Shown here one piece after another: positions 1 to 6,994 of a DNA stretch of 13,513 nt. Under the pieces are notes generated by a model that saw only the letters and a list, made by a program, of their open reading frames with translations, made no database searches and was not told where the DNA came from. Source of the DNA: Candidatus Woesearchaeota archaeon (GTDB lineage: Archaea > Nanobdellota > Nanobdellia > Woesearchaeales > UBA11716); assembly GCA_013329175.1 (NCBI GenBank), contig DUKR01000119.1:1-13513 (forward strand), read 5' to 3'. The position numbers were made by a program, and so were the translations under genes. Numbering within the stretch: position 1 is the stretch's first letter; each line of letters starts with the position of its first letter.

Positions 1-146
1 AGTCTACGCCTGCGATTTAATGAGTGGGGACAGAAACGGCTATGGTGGCAGCCAGTAGGGTGGCAATGACCTGTTTTTGGGAATGACGCGCCCTTCGGGC
101 CGTTGCGAGAGCGCAGCTCGAACGCAAGTTCTTGCTCCCCGTAGGA

Positions 147-167
147 CATTTTGCCTTTCGCAAAATG
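147..167. terminator. Perfect 8-bp hairpin, possible terminator or RNA structure
   Basis: CATTTTGC and GCAAAATG are exact reverse complements separated by CTTTC. No T run follows on either strand, so a terminator role is only one option. It is the last and strongest of a row of hairpins starting at 90. Confidence 0.35.
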
Positions 168-226
168 GCCGTCTGCCGCCAAGAATGAATGGATTGCGAA
201 GTAATGAAAGTATAACGCGATTTTCT

Positions 227-260
227 GGATGAAGCCCCGCAACCCCAAACCTTTTTATAT
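227..260 (+). promoter_or_regulatory. Promoter of RDD-SppA-PH operon with upstream motif
   Basis: A TATA-like box (CTTTTTATAT, 251-260) is centred about 26 nt before the ATG at 282, and the preceding CCAAAC could be a BRE. This spacing predicts transcription starting at or next to the ATG, giving a leaderless mRNA. Just upstream lies GGATGAAGCCCC (227-238). The same 12-mer lies at nearly the same distance before the TATA box of the CcdA operon (8182-8193), so it may be a regulator site. Confidence 0.65.
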
Positions 261-281
261 CTCACTCTTTCCTCGGTCCCT

Positions 282-794
282 ATGAGCGAATACTCACTCA
301 ATCTCCCTCAGGAAAGGATATTTGCAGGGCCAGCGAGATTATGGAAGCGGGGAGCAGCATTTGTCATTGACCTGCTCATCATACACTTCTTCATCATTTC
401 GCCATTTGAGGGGATACTTCAGCGCCTTGCTTTCGCAGATGCTGGGTTTAGGGAAGCCTACAGCATGCTCTCCTCTTCACCTCAATCGGTGGCACTCCTC
501 TCAGCTATATCGCTCTTCATCGGCCTCTTTGCGATGTGCTATCTTGTAGCCTGCGAATATGTCGTCGGAAGGACTGTTGGAAAAATGCTCTTAAATATAG
601 GAGTTATAGCTGAAGAGAGAAAGCAGTTGACGCTCTGGCAGGCCGTTGTGAGGAACGTGTTCATCATGCCGGTATTCCCCTTTGTGCTCCTCTGGGTGAT
701 TGATCCGCTTTCCATGCTGTTCACGCAGGGCGGAAGAAGGCTATCAGAGGTCCTTACAAGGACTCGGACAGTGGAACTCTTCACACTTACCTGA
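282..794 (+). CDS. RDD family membrane protein
   Basis: This 170-residue protein belongs to the RDD family of small integral membrane proteins of mostly unknown role (a few are linked to ion or compatible-solute transport). The N-terminal signature Arg23...Asp30 opens the first membrane segment (about 24-42). Further hydrophobic segments lie near 70-92 and 122-145. Residues 93-106 (YVVGRTVGKMLLNI) match the family pattern before the cytoplasmic loop, and GRRLSEVLTRT (150-160) occupies the usual C-terminal 'lhDxltgT' position with Glu in place of Asp. The start is fixed by the TATA box 26 nt upstream. It is the first gene of an operon: the SppA start follows the stop by 4 nt. Family assignment is good; substrate unknown. 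Confidence 0.8.
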   Translation: MSEYSLNLPQERIFAGPARLWKRGAAFVIDLLIIHFFIISPFEGILQRLAFADAGFREAYSMLSSSPQSVALLSAISLFIGLFAMCYLVACEYVVGRTVGKMLLNIGVIAEERKQLTLWQAVVRNVFIMPVFPFVLLWVIDPLSMLFTQGGRRLSEVLTRTRTVELFTLT

Positions 795-798
795 AAAA

Positions 799-1746
799 AT
801 GGCAAAGAAAACGCAGGAAAAGGGACAGGGAAGCAACAGGTGGCTTGTCGTCATTATCATCCTCGTTATCATGGGATTCTTCAGTACGATGGTTGCAGGA
901 ATCTTTGCCCTCGTCCTTTCAGCTGATTTTGATGCGGCAGGAGCAAATGTAGCCATCATCCCTATAAAAGGCCCCATCTACGGCGATGCTGATTCAGGTG
1001 CATTCTCCTCGGTTACAGGCTCGCAGGACATCATTGAGCAGCTGGATAAGGCAGCTGAGAACCCAAGCATTAAGGCAATCATCCTTGAGATCAACTCTCC
1101 CGGCGGCTCGGCAGTGGCATCTGAAGAGATAGCACTGAAGGTTGCCTCGCTCAACAAGACTACCGTTGCCTGGATACGCGAGGTGGGAGCGTCAGGAGCC
1201 TACTGGATAGCATCAGCAACGAATCACATCGTCGCGAACAGGATGTCAGTCACAGGCTCGATTGGCGTCATCTCTTCATATCTTGAATTTGCGGGATTCA
1301 TAGAGCGCTACAATGTGACCTACCAGCGCCTGGTGGCAGGAGAGCGAAAAGACATGGGTGTCCCCTTCAGGGAACTGCCTGATGATGAGCGCGCCATTCT
1401 TCAGGAGAAGCTGAACATAATCCATGGCTATTTCATTGATGCCGTTGCTGAAAACAGGGGGCTTGATAGGGCAAAAGTGAAGAACATCGCAGACGGATCG
1501 TTCTTTCTTGGGAGTGAGGCCCTTGGCTTTGGGTTGGTTGATGAATTAGGTGGAAGGAATGAGGCGATGGCCTATATAGAGAACACGCTCAACATCACAG
1601 CAAAAGCAGCAGTGTACCAGAAAAAGATATCATTCCTTGAGGCTCTGGCAGGGATTGTCTCCATGCAGTCTTTTTCAGTAGGAGAAGGAATAGGCAAGGC
1701 AGTTGTTGAAGCCAGGCCCCATAGTGGGGTTGAAATGGTGGCGTAA
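799..1746 (+). CDS. sppA: SppA-type signal peptide peptidase (S49 family)
   Basis: This is a membrane-anchored serine protease of family S49, expected to degrade signal peptides left in the membrane after protein export. One membrane anchor (about 15-40) precedes the protease domain facing outside. INSPGGS (98-104) is the conserved oxyanion/substrate segment; Ser132 in GASGAYW is the nucleophile and Lys184 in GERKDMG the general base. Their 52-residue separation equals that of the Bacillus subtilis Ser147/Lys199 pair. The length (315 aa) suits the single-domain archaeal/Gram-positive form. I chose the ATG at 799; an in-frame start at 700 would add 33 residues lying inside the RDD gene. The stop codon directly abuts the start of the next gene, so translation is probably coupled. 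Confidence 0.92.
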   Translation: MAKKTQEKGQGSNRWLVVIIILVIMGFFSTMVAGIFALVLSADFDAAGANVAIIPIKGPIYGDADSGAFSSVTGSQDIIEQLDKAAENPSIKAIILEINSPGGSAVASEEIALKVASLNKTTVAWIREVGASGAYWIASATNHIVANRMSVTGSIGVISSYLEFAGFIERYNVTYQRLVAGERKDMGVPFRELPDDERAILQEKLNIIHGYFIDAVAENRGLDRAKVKNIADGSFFLGSEALGFGLVDELGGRNEAMAYIENTLNITAKAAVYQKKISFLEALAGIVSMQSFSVGEGIGKAVVEARPHSGVEMVA

Positions 1747-2325
1747 ATGCCAGCTGACGTGCTGCGGCCAAACATTGCAAAGCTATTCATCATCAGCCTT
1801 CTCAAGTTTGCTGGAACCGCACTAGGGATTATCATAGTTATCATAGTGCTCCACCTGTTCGTTGGCATGGAGGTCTTTGCTGAATCATTTGGGGCAATAG
1901 GCGTTGCTCTTCCCGAGTTAGGCATAGATGTAGGTGTGCTTCCAAGCGCCGGAGCAGTCATTACCCTTCTTGCTGGCGTTGCCATTGTTATCTTTGCGGC
2001 AATGGGGGTCTACCATTACGTGCTGCTCACAAACCTGCGGTATGAGTTCGAGGATGAGCAGATGAAGGTTTACCAGACGGTGGCTTTTCTTGTGCTGCGC
2101 GAGCAGGCCATACCCTACAGGAACATCTCACGGGTCAGCATAGCTGAAGATGGCGTGCTTGCGCCTATACTGAGCAGTGGCTCGCTCACCCTGGAACTGT
2201 CAGCCATGAAGCAGCAGCAGGTTCGCCTGCGTGGCCTTGACAATCCGCAGCAGTTAGCAGCCTATATCCAGCAGCGCATCAACGCATCTCTTGCGATGGC
2301 ATACCAGCAGGGGGAAAGTGGGTAG
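1747..2325 (+). CDS. bPH2-like (YdbS/DUF304-type) membrane protein
   Basis: This 192-residue protein has two hydrophobic segments (about 12-38 and 68-94), joined by an outer loop with little charge, and a cytoplasmic C-terminal domain. The C-terminal part fits a bacterial-type PH domain: YEFEDEQMKVY (99-109), REQAIPYRNISRVSI (118-132), SGSLTLEL (144-151) and a closing helix NPQQLAAYIQQRI (166-178). Such proteins are common in archaea and bacteria but have no firm biochemical role. The ATG follows the SppA stop with no gap, and the gene ends the operon; a convergent operon ends 82 bp away. Assignment to the bPH2/DUF304 group is by pattern and reasonably secure; function is unknown. Confidence 0.68.
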   Translation: MPADVLRPNIAKLFIISLLKFAGTALGIIIVIIVLHLFVGMEVFAESFGAIGVALPELGIDVGVLPSAGAVITLLAGVAIVIFAAMGVYHYVLLTNLRYEFEDEQMKVYQTVAFLVLREQAIPYRNISRVSIAEDGVLAPILSSGSLTLELSAMKQQQVRLRGLDNPQQLAAYIQQRINASLAMAYQQGESG

Positions 2326-2357
2326 GTGAGGCCTTCTCGGAAGTAATTCGCCAGCCA

Positions 2358-2404
2358 GAACTCGAGATTTTTCCCTTCGGGAACGTTGCAGATTCGAGGA
2401 GTTC
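2358..2404. terminator. Nested hairpins between convergent operons
   Basis: GAACTC (2358-2363) pairs with GAGTTC (2399-2404), and inside it TTCCC-TTC-GGGAA (2371-2383) forms a tight hairpin. CTCGA/TCGAG (2361-2365/2394-2398) is an alternative outer stem. The structure lies 32 nt after the PH gene stop and 3 nt after the guaA stop on the other strand, a natural place for a shared terminator. No long T run is present. Confidence 0.4.
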
Positions 2405-2407
2405 CAT

Positions 2408-3955
2408 TCACTCATACTCTATTGTCCCTGGAGGCTTTTGGGTGATGTCATACACCACCCTGTTGACGCCCTTCACCTCGTTGATGATCCTGTTGGACAC
2501 AGCCTCAAGAAACTCTTGAGGGAGTTTCGCCCAGTCAGCTGTCATCGCATCAATGGAGGTGACTGCCCGAAGCGATATGATGTATTCGTATGTCCTTGCA
2601 TCTCCCATCACCCCCACAGCCTTTACCGGAAGAAGTGCTGCAAACGCCTGCCATGTCTTCTCATAATAGCCAGACTTCTTCAGTTCTGAAATAAAAATGT
2701 GGTCAGCCTCCTGCAGGATCTTCACCCTGTCAGGAGTGATTGCGCCAAGAATGCGCACTGCTAGTCCTGGCCCTGGGAAAGGGTGCCTCAGAATAAGCTT
2801 CTCGTCAATGCCAAGCTCCCTCCCTACAGAGCGGACACTGTCCTTATACAGGTCCCTGAGAGGCTCAATCACTTCCAGCTTCATCTTTTCAGGCAGGGTG
2901 AGGTTGTGATGTGATTTTATCTTTGCTGCTGCGTTTGATGGAGCGGCTGATTCAATCCTGTCAGGGTATATCGTGCCCTGGGCAAGGAAGGTAATTGCAG
3001 GATGCTTCTTTTCAAGCTCCCGTGCCTTTTTCTCAAACACCCCGATAAAAGTGTGCCCGATGATTTTCCTTTTTTTTTCAGGGTCTGTGACACCCTCAAG
3101 CTTTCTGAGGAACGTGCCGGATGCATCAACGTAATGGATGTCAAGGCCAAGATGCCTATAGCTTTGCTCAACCTCCTTTGCCTCATTCTTTCTCAAAAGC
3201 CCGTGATCAACAAAAATGCAGTGCAGTTGTTTCCCTATAGCCCTGCGGATAAGGATCGCTGCGACTGTTGAATCAACGCCGCCTGAGATGCCCATAAGGA
3301 CGTGAGCGTCTTTGACTTTTTCCTGAATCTCCCTCATAAGCTTTTGAGAAAGGTTTTTGACGTCCCAGTCTCTCTTCGCTTTGCATATGTCAAACACAAA
3401 CGCCCTGAGAAGCCCATTTCCCTTGGGAGTGTGCGATACCTCCGGGTGAAACTGCACTGCATAGAGTCCCCTCTCCGGATTCTCAAAAGCAGCGATGGGG
3501 CAGGTGTCGGTATTTCCAGTCACCACAAATCCTTTGGGTAGGCTGATGACCGAGTCACCGTGGCTCATCCATATCTGCTCTCTGGCAGCTAATGGCCTGA
3601 GGAGCAGCGATTTCCCGTGCTTGGTTAGTGACTTTTTCCCAAATTCCTTAACATCGGAATTGGACACCTTTCCTCCTACAAAGCGTGCGAGCAGCTGGTG
3701 GCCGTAACAGATGCCAAGAATCGGGATGCCCATGGAAAGAATTCCCGTATCGCACACAGGCGCTCCCTGCTCGTTGACTGAAGATGGCCCTCCAGACAGG
3801 ATAATACCAAGCGGCCTCAATTTTTGTATATCAGAAAGAGGCACGCCTGACGGCACCAGCTCAGCATACACTCCCATTTCCCGAATCCTGCGTGAGATAA
3901 GGTGCGCTACCTGCGAGCCAAAATTAATGACTATGATTTGTGGCATAACAATCAC
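2408..3955 (-). CDS. guaA: GMP synthase (glutamine-hydrolysing), fused two-domain form
   Basis: GuaA converts XMP, ATP and glutamine to GMP, the last step of guanine nucleotide synthesis. Numbering from GTG 3955 (515 aa): the N-terminal class-I amidotransferase domain has Cys83 (GICYGHQ) and His171/Glu173 (FHPEVSH). The ATP-pyrophosphatase domain has the SGGVDS P-loop (224-229). The C-terminal dimerisation domain runs from RHPFPGPGL (about 390) to the closing KPPGTIEYE. The fused form is usual in bacteria; many euryarchaea carry two separate subunits. Start choice: GTG at 3955 overlaps the stop of the upstream PurP paralog as GTGA, with GAGGG about 7 nt before it. ATG at 3946 is the alternative (512 aa), and GTG at 3961 is also open. 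Last gene of the minus-strand operon. Confidence 0.95.
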   Translation of the reverse strand: MIVMPQIIVINFGSQVAHLISRRIREMGVYAELVPSGVPLSDIQKLRPLGIILSGGPSSVNEQGAPVCDTGILSMGIPILGICYGHQLLARFVGGKVSNSDVKEFGKKSLTKHGKSLLLRPLAAREQIWMSHGDSVISLPKGFVVTGNTDTCPIAAFENPERGLYAVQFHPEVSHTPKGNGLLRAFVFDICKAKRDWDVKNLSQKLMREIQEKVKDAHVLMGISGGVDSTVAAILIRRAIGKQLHCIFVDHGLLRKNEAKEVEQSYRHLGLDIHYVDASGTFLRKLEGVTDPEKKRKIIGHTFIGVFEKKARELEKKHPAITFLAQGTIYPDRIESAAPSNAAAKIKSHHNLTLPEKMKLEVIEPLRDLYKDSVRSVGRELGIDEKLILRHPFPGPGLAVRILGAITPDRVKILQEADHIFISELKKSGYYEKTWQAFAALLPVKAVGVMGDARTYEYIISLRAVTSIDAMTADWAKLPQEFLEAVSNRIINEVKGVNRVVYDITQKPPGTIEYE

Positions 3956-5082
3956 GTACACACCCTCTCCAGTTTCCCCAACTCAATAGCCTTCCTGATT
4001 TCCATTGCAATCCTCTCGCCATACGAGATGGAATCGCCATACAAATATCCTGAGTACGGCGTAAACATTGTGCCTGGCGAGCCAGGAATTCTCATCGAGA
4101 CGTCAAAGATGACAGGCTCCTCCCTGCCATTTTCAGATGCGATTGCCCCCTGCAGCGCAAACGGCCCGATGATGCCTGGCGGGCATTCTTTCCTGCACGC
4201 CGCGACAAACTTCTCCCCAAGAGCAAATGCCTTCTCCAAAATTGACTCTTTTAGGGTTACCGCAATATGTCCCGTCTCAATCATCTTCGGCTCGATGTGG
4301 CGCAACACCTCAAGCTGCACAGAAGCAGGAAGCCTCAGCAATCCGTCAAGGTTCGTCTGCCTCCTCATGTCCGTCCCCATCAGCTCAAGCTCATGCGTAA
4401 GAGGGGAATAGAAGTAATTGAAGTTCACCTGCGCTCCGACGATGAATTCCTCAATCACTGCCTTATTCAGGCCGCTCTTTGCAATCATCTTCTTTGCAAT
4501 CAGCTCATTGGACTTCTCTGCATAGCTCTTCGCATCAGCAGCGAAAAAGAACGCCCGCTCATATACCCGCTCTGCCTCATTCACTTTCACTATGACAAGC
4601 CTGTCAATATCCTTAGGCGAAGAAAATATCTTAGGCATCCGTATCCCTGCCTTTCCAAGAAGGTAATATTGATTCTTAGGCACGTCACGCTCCTCAAGCT
4701 TTACCATGGAGCGGGAGCCAAAAATGGGAATCTGAAAATCAGTTTCCACCTTTGAAAAATCTGGAAAATACACCCAGAAATACCGGTTATGGATAAAAAT
4801 AGTGTTGAGTGCAACAAGGCGTTTCTGCACCTCCTTTTTCAGGACGTCGCTGAACCTGTCCACAAGGATTACTTCGTCTACAATGCCTTTGCCCTCACGC
4901 GACCTGTAATAACAGGCATAGGTCTTCTCCCTGCCTCTCTGGCACACAGCAACCGTCCGAAAGCCGTGCTTCTTTGCCCCGCAGCACACGTCAAGCGCCG
5001 AATGGCCGCCCAGCACCCCTATGGTGATCTTGCCAGTATTGTACGAAGAAAGGATGTCCCTCACCTCTTTTGCGTTTATCAT
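3952..5082 (-). CDS. Divergent PurP-family paralog, probably altered or inactive active site
   Basis: This 376-residue protein aligns over its whole length with PurP, the archaeal ATP- and formate-dependent FAICAR synthetase of purine synthesis. It keeps the N-terminal GGHSALD (25-31), NYFYSPLTHELELMGTDMR (222-240) and PPGIIGPFALQ (301-311). Several active-site stretches have changed relative to the paralog at 5863-6879. The glycine-rich loop GAKGGKGYF reads EAERVYERAFF (169-179), IPHASLIAYVG reads IHNRYFWVYFP (97-107), the Arg of RES is Lys (KES, 278-280), and FEISARIVAGTN reads FDVSMRIPGSPG (326-337). I infer a changed or lost reaction, perhaps a regulatory partner. The ATG at 5082 is set by the SD AGGAGGG 5 nt upstream; an in-frame extension to 5379 would overlap the preceding gene. 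The 3' end overlaps guaA as GTGA. Confidence 0.82.
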   Translation of the reverse strand: MINAKEVRDILSSYNTGKITIGVLGGHSALDVCCGAKKHGFRTVAVCQRGREKTYACYYRSREGKGIVDEVILVDRFSDVLKKEVQKRLVALNTIFIHNRYFWVYFPDFSKVETDFQIPIFGSRSMVKLEERDVPKNQYYLLGKAGIRMPKIFSSPKDIDRLVIVKVNEAERVYERAFFFAADAKSYAEKSNELIAKKMIAKSGLNKAVIEEFIVGAQVNFNYFYSPLTHELELMGTDMRRQTNLDGLLRLPASVQLEVLRHIEPKMIETGHIAVTLKESILEKAFALGEKFVAACRKECPPGIIGPFALQGAIASENGREEPVIFDVSMRIPGSPGTMFTPYSGYLYGDSISYGERIAMEIRKAIELGKLERVCT

Positions 5083-5087
5083 GATAA

Positions 5088-5094
5088 CCCTCCT
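5088..5094 (-). promoter_or_regulatory. Strong Shine-Dalgarno site of the PurP paralog
   Basis: On the minus strand AGGAGGG sits 5 nt before the ATG at 5082. It decides the start of this gene against the much longer in-frame alternative, and contrasts with the leaderless first gene of the same operon. Confidence 0.75.
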
Positions 5095-5131
5095 TAAGGG
5101 ATGCACGAAAAATCCAAAGCGCCACAGAGCA

Positions 5132-5866
5132 TCAATTGAGCAGGCCGACAAGCCATAGCCAAAGCTTGCCAATGAAATTTGCGTCAGGTCGCTGCTCTTC
5201 AGGAAGGGGAGCCTGCTCCTGCGCTTCTGGCTGCTTTTCAGGCTCTTGGGCAACGCCAGGTTCAGTGAGTTCCTGCACAATTTCAGGAGATTCCTCTGCG
5301 CTATCCTCTTCTTTTGCGTCTGATATCTGCCTTCCCTCAGCCAGAACATCCTGCTCAGTTTCTGCTGCAGGAGCATCAATCACGATTTCACTTCCCGACA
5401 GTCCATGCTCCTCAAATCCTGCCAGATAGTCAACAGCAATCTTGTTGCCAGGTGCATCGTATCCCGCAGCGATGATGTAGTTTTTGCCATCAGCCTCAAC
5501 CATGCGAATCACTGCCTTTCCATCCTCAAAACCCTCGTGGCAGGGATTAGGATTTCCCAAAACCTCCGCAGTCAGGCCATTCACGCAGGGGTTGCCGATA
5601 AGCACCATATCATCCGATACAGACCCTTCGCTTGCAAGCTTGGTGATTCCAGACTGCGGAGCGCCGATATAGGAGCCTAATATCAGCGCAAGGCTGGTCT
5701 GCGCAATCACGTCAGTTGCAGACGCATGGTCGCCGACGACGATGTAAGCATCAAACTTATCATTAGCGATAAAGCTGTCAGGAAACGACGAAAGGTCAGC
5801 AGCAGATGCGAAAGCTGCGAGCAGAATCGCAACCAAACCAACAAGTACTACGCTTTTGTTCATCAT
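5132..5866 (-). CDS. Exported S-layer-domain-type protein with acidic linker
   Basis: This 244-residue protein begins with a signal peptide (Lys4, hydrophobic 6-20, likely cleavage after ASA at 20-22). The mature part resembles the short domain of archaeal S-layer proteins: SSFPDSFIANDKFDAYIVVG (26-45), VLIGNPCVNGLTAEVLG (88-104) and KNYIIAAGYDAPGNKIA (128-144). It ends in a Glu/Pro/Gln-rich, low-complexity region (about 168-228) and a short hydrophobic tail FIGKLWLWLVGLLN that could hold it to the membrane. Cys94 and Cys109 are the only cysteines and could form a disulfide. The start at 5866 overlaps the stop of the upstream PurP as ATGA, with GAGGTG 5 nt before it; a second ATG follows at 5863. 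Domain family likely; exact role in the envelope unknown. Its place inside a purine operon is odd. Confidence 0.72.
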   Translation of the reverse strand: MMNKSVVLVGLVAILLAAFASAADLSSFPDSFIANDKFDAYIVVGDHASATDVIAQTSLALILGSYIGAPQSGITKLASEGSVSDDMVLIGNPCVNGLTAEVLGNPNPCHEGFEDGKAVIRMVEADGKNYIIAAGYDAPGNKIAVDYLAGFEEHGLSGSEIVIDAPAAETEQDVLAEGRQISDAKEEDSAEESPEIVQELTEPGVAQEPEKQPEAQEQAPLPEEQRPDANFIGKLWLWLVGLLN

Positions 5867-6879
5867 CCAAGCACCTCGTCAAGCCTGTCCTGCTCTATTG
5901 CCAGCTTAATCTCCCTTGCAATCCTTCGCCCGGTTGACATGGGCTCATTATACTTCAGCCAAGTATAGGGGCTTCCATTAACATAGGGGTTGGTCCCTGC
6001 AACAATCCTAGCAGAGATCTCAAACACCACGATTTCGCTCTGTGGCGTCATGACCGTCTCAAGGCAGAACGGCCCAAACAGCCCAGGCGGTGCGATATGC
6101 TTTGACTCAGCGACAACCCGCTCTCCCATCGCAAACATCTCAGGAAGAAACGACTCCCGTACTACGACAGGGATATTCCCAACTATCACGTATGATGGAT
6201 CAACCTTCTCTTCAGGCAGCGCCATCTGGTCACGTGCAGAAATTCTTCCTATGGAGTCAACATTTGACTCATACCGCTTGTCAAAACCCAATATCTCAAG
6301 CTCGCCTGTCAGTGAGGAGTAGAAGTAATGGACATACATATGGACGCCAAGAATGTATTCCTGAATCACGTATTTGGTCTTATCTGCATGCAGCTTGATC
6401 TTTGCGCTGAAGTCATGCTCATCCTTTGCAAGAAAATAGCCTTTCCCTCCCTTCGCTCCATGGAACTTCACGATGACCGGCCTGTCAATCTCCTTTGGTG
6501 TATTGAATATCCTCGGAAGCTTGAGCTTTGCGCTCTTCAGCCACTTCCGCTCCATCTCCCTGTCAGATTCCCATTCAAGGATTGCCTTGTTCCCATAGTA
6601 GGGCACTCTCAAATCCTTTAGCCTATCGGTTCCCACATAGGCTATCAGCGAGGCATGCGGGATAAGAATGGTATTCTCAGCAAGCAGGAGATCCTGGATG
6701 TCAAGAATGTCCTTGAATGATTCAACAGAAATTATCTTGTCTGCAACCCCAAAAGACTCATACGGCTTCTCCGTTCCGTTCTTGCAGATGGCAATGGTTG
6801 CAAAGCCTTCGTCTTTTGCACCTTTCAATATCTGCAATGCAGAATGAGAGCCAAGGGCTGCTATTGTGTGCGTTGCCAT
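5863..6879 (-). CDS. purP: PurP-family formate-dependent FAICAR synthetase (canonical paralog)
   Basis: PurP makes FAICAR from AICAR, formate and ATP in archaeal purine synthesis. This 338-residue copy keeps the family motifs: ALGSHSALQILKGAKDEGF (8-26), IPHASLIAYVG (73-83), the ATP-grasp lid KFHGAKGGKGYF (138-149), HYFYSSLTGELEILGFDKRY (184-203), VGNIPVVVRES (233-243), PPGLFGPFCLE (264-274) and FEISARIVAGTNPYVNGSPY (286-305). It is shorter at the N terminus than Methanocaldococcus jannaschii PurP (about 361 aa); the promoter position supports the short form. First gene of the operon, overlapping the S-layer-type gene by 4 bp. No gene for the following step (PurH or PurO) is in the window, so FAICAR synthesis is inferred from sequence only; a related ligation on another substrate is possible. 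Confidence 0.87.
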   Translation of the reverse strand: MATHTIAALGSHSALQILKGAKDEGFATIAICKNGTEKPYESFGVADKIISVESFKDILDIQDLLLAENTILIPHASLIAYVGTDRLKDLRVPYYGNKAILEWESDREMERKWLKSAKLKLPRIFNTPKEIDRPVIVKFHGAKGGKGYFLAKDEHDFSAKIKLHADKTKYVIQEYILGVHMYVHYFYSSLTGELEILGFDKRYESNVDSIGRISARDQMALPEEKVDPSYVIVGNIPVVVRESFLPEMFAMGERVVAESKHIAPPGLFGPFCLETVMTPQSEIVVFEISARIVAGTNPYVNGSPYTWLKYNEPMSTGRRIAREIKLAIEQDRLDEVLG

Positions 6880-6900
6880 AGCTGAGGGGAGGTACGTGAG

Positions 6901-6908
6901 TATTTAAG
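6901..6908 (-). promoter_or_regulatory. TATA box of the PurP-GuaA operon
   Basis: On the minus strand CTTAAATA is centred about 25 nt upstream of the ATG at 6879, predicting a leaderless transcript. No other TATA-like box lies close before the downstream genes, which have SD sites or stop/start overlaps, so the four genes are probably one unit. Confidence 0.6.
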
Positions 6909-6952
6909 TTTTTCTCAAGCCTTGGCCCGTGATGCAGAATTTAGCATTTAAG

Positions 6953-6983
6953 CTGGAGCAACAAATCCTGAAAAATACTCCAG
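6953..6983. terminator. Inverted repeat just past repeat copy A
   Basis: CTGGAG (6953-6958) and CTCCAG (6978-6983) are exact reverse complements with a 19-nt loop. The hairpin lies about 12 nt beyond the TGA that ends the minus-strand coding trace of repeat copy A, so it may be the remains of that gene's terminator. Confidence 0.3.
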
Positions 6984-6994
6984 TAGGGAATAAT

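Larger units (their letters stand above)
1..281. other. Gene-free 5' flank with several short hairpins
   Basis: I see no supportable gene here. The stretch holds compact inverted repeats: GCCC-TTC-GGGC (90-100), CGAG/CTCG (106-120), GCAAG-TT-CTTGC (124-135), and a perfect 8-bp stem CATTTTGC/GCAAAATG with a 5-nt loop (147-167). The 3' end carries the promoter of the RDD gene. The hairpins could be the 3' end of an upstream transcript or a small structured RNA; the sequence alone does not decide this. Confidence 0.5.

Noticed and set aside
30..95. Possible fifth fragment of the decayed repeat at the window start
   Set aside because: Only a short TTTTGGGAATG block and scattered bases match; this is not above what I would expect by chance.
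17..301. A 94-codon minus-strand frame covering the upstream flank
   Set aside because: It starts with TTG inside the RDD gene, has no promoter or SD site, an arginine/serine-rich composition without domain features, and runs through the hairpin region.
282..301. Near-palindromic start of the RDD gene, making both strands begin MSEYSL
   Set aside because: The symmetry is imperfect and fully explained by a chance codon choice over six residues; no second copy was seen.
700..798. N-terminal extension of SppA
   Set aside because: The 33 residues lie within the RDD coding region in another frame and would put unrelated sequence before a normal membrane anchor; ATG 799 fits the family.
1717..1729. 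CCCCA-TAG-TGGGG hairpin near the end of sppA
   Set aside because: It lies in coding sequence directly before a coupled downstream gene, where termination is unlikely; a short GC stem by chance is enough.
5083..5379. 99-residue N-terminal extension of the divergent PurP
   Set aside because: It overlaps the S-layer-type gene, looks unlike PurP, and a strong SD site marks ATG 5082.
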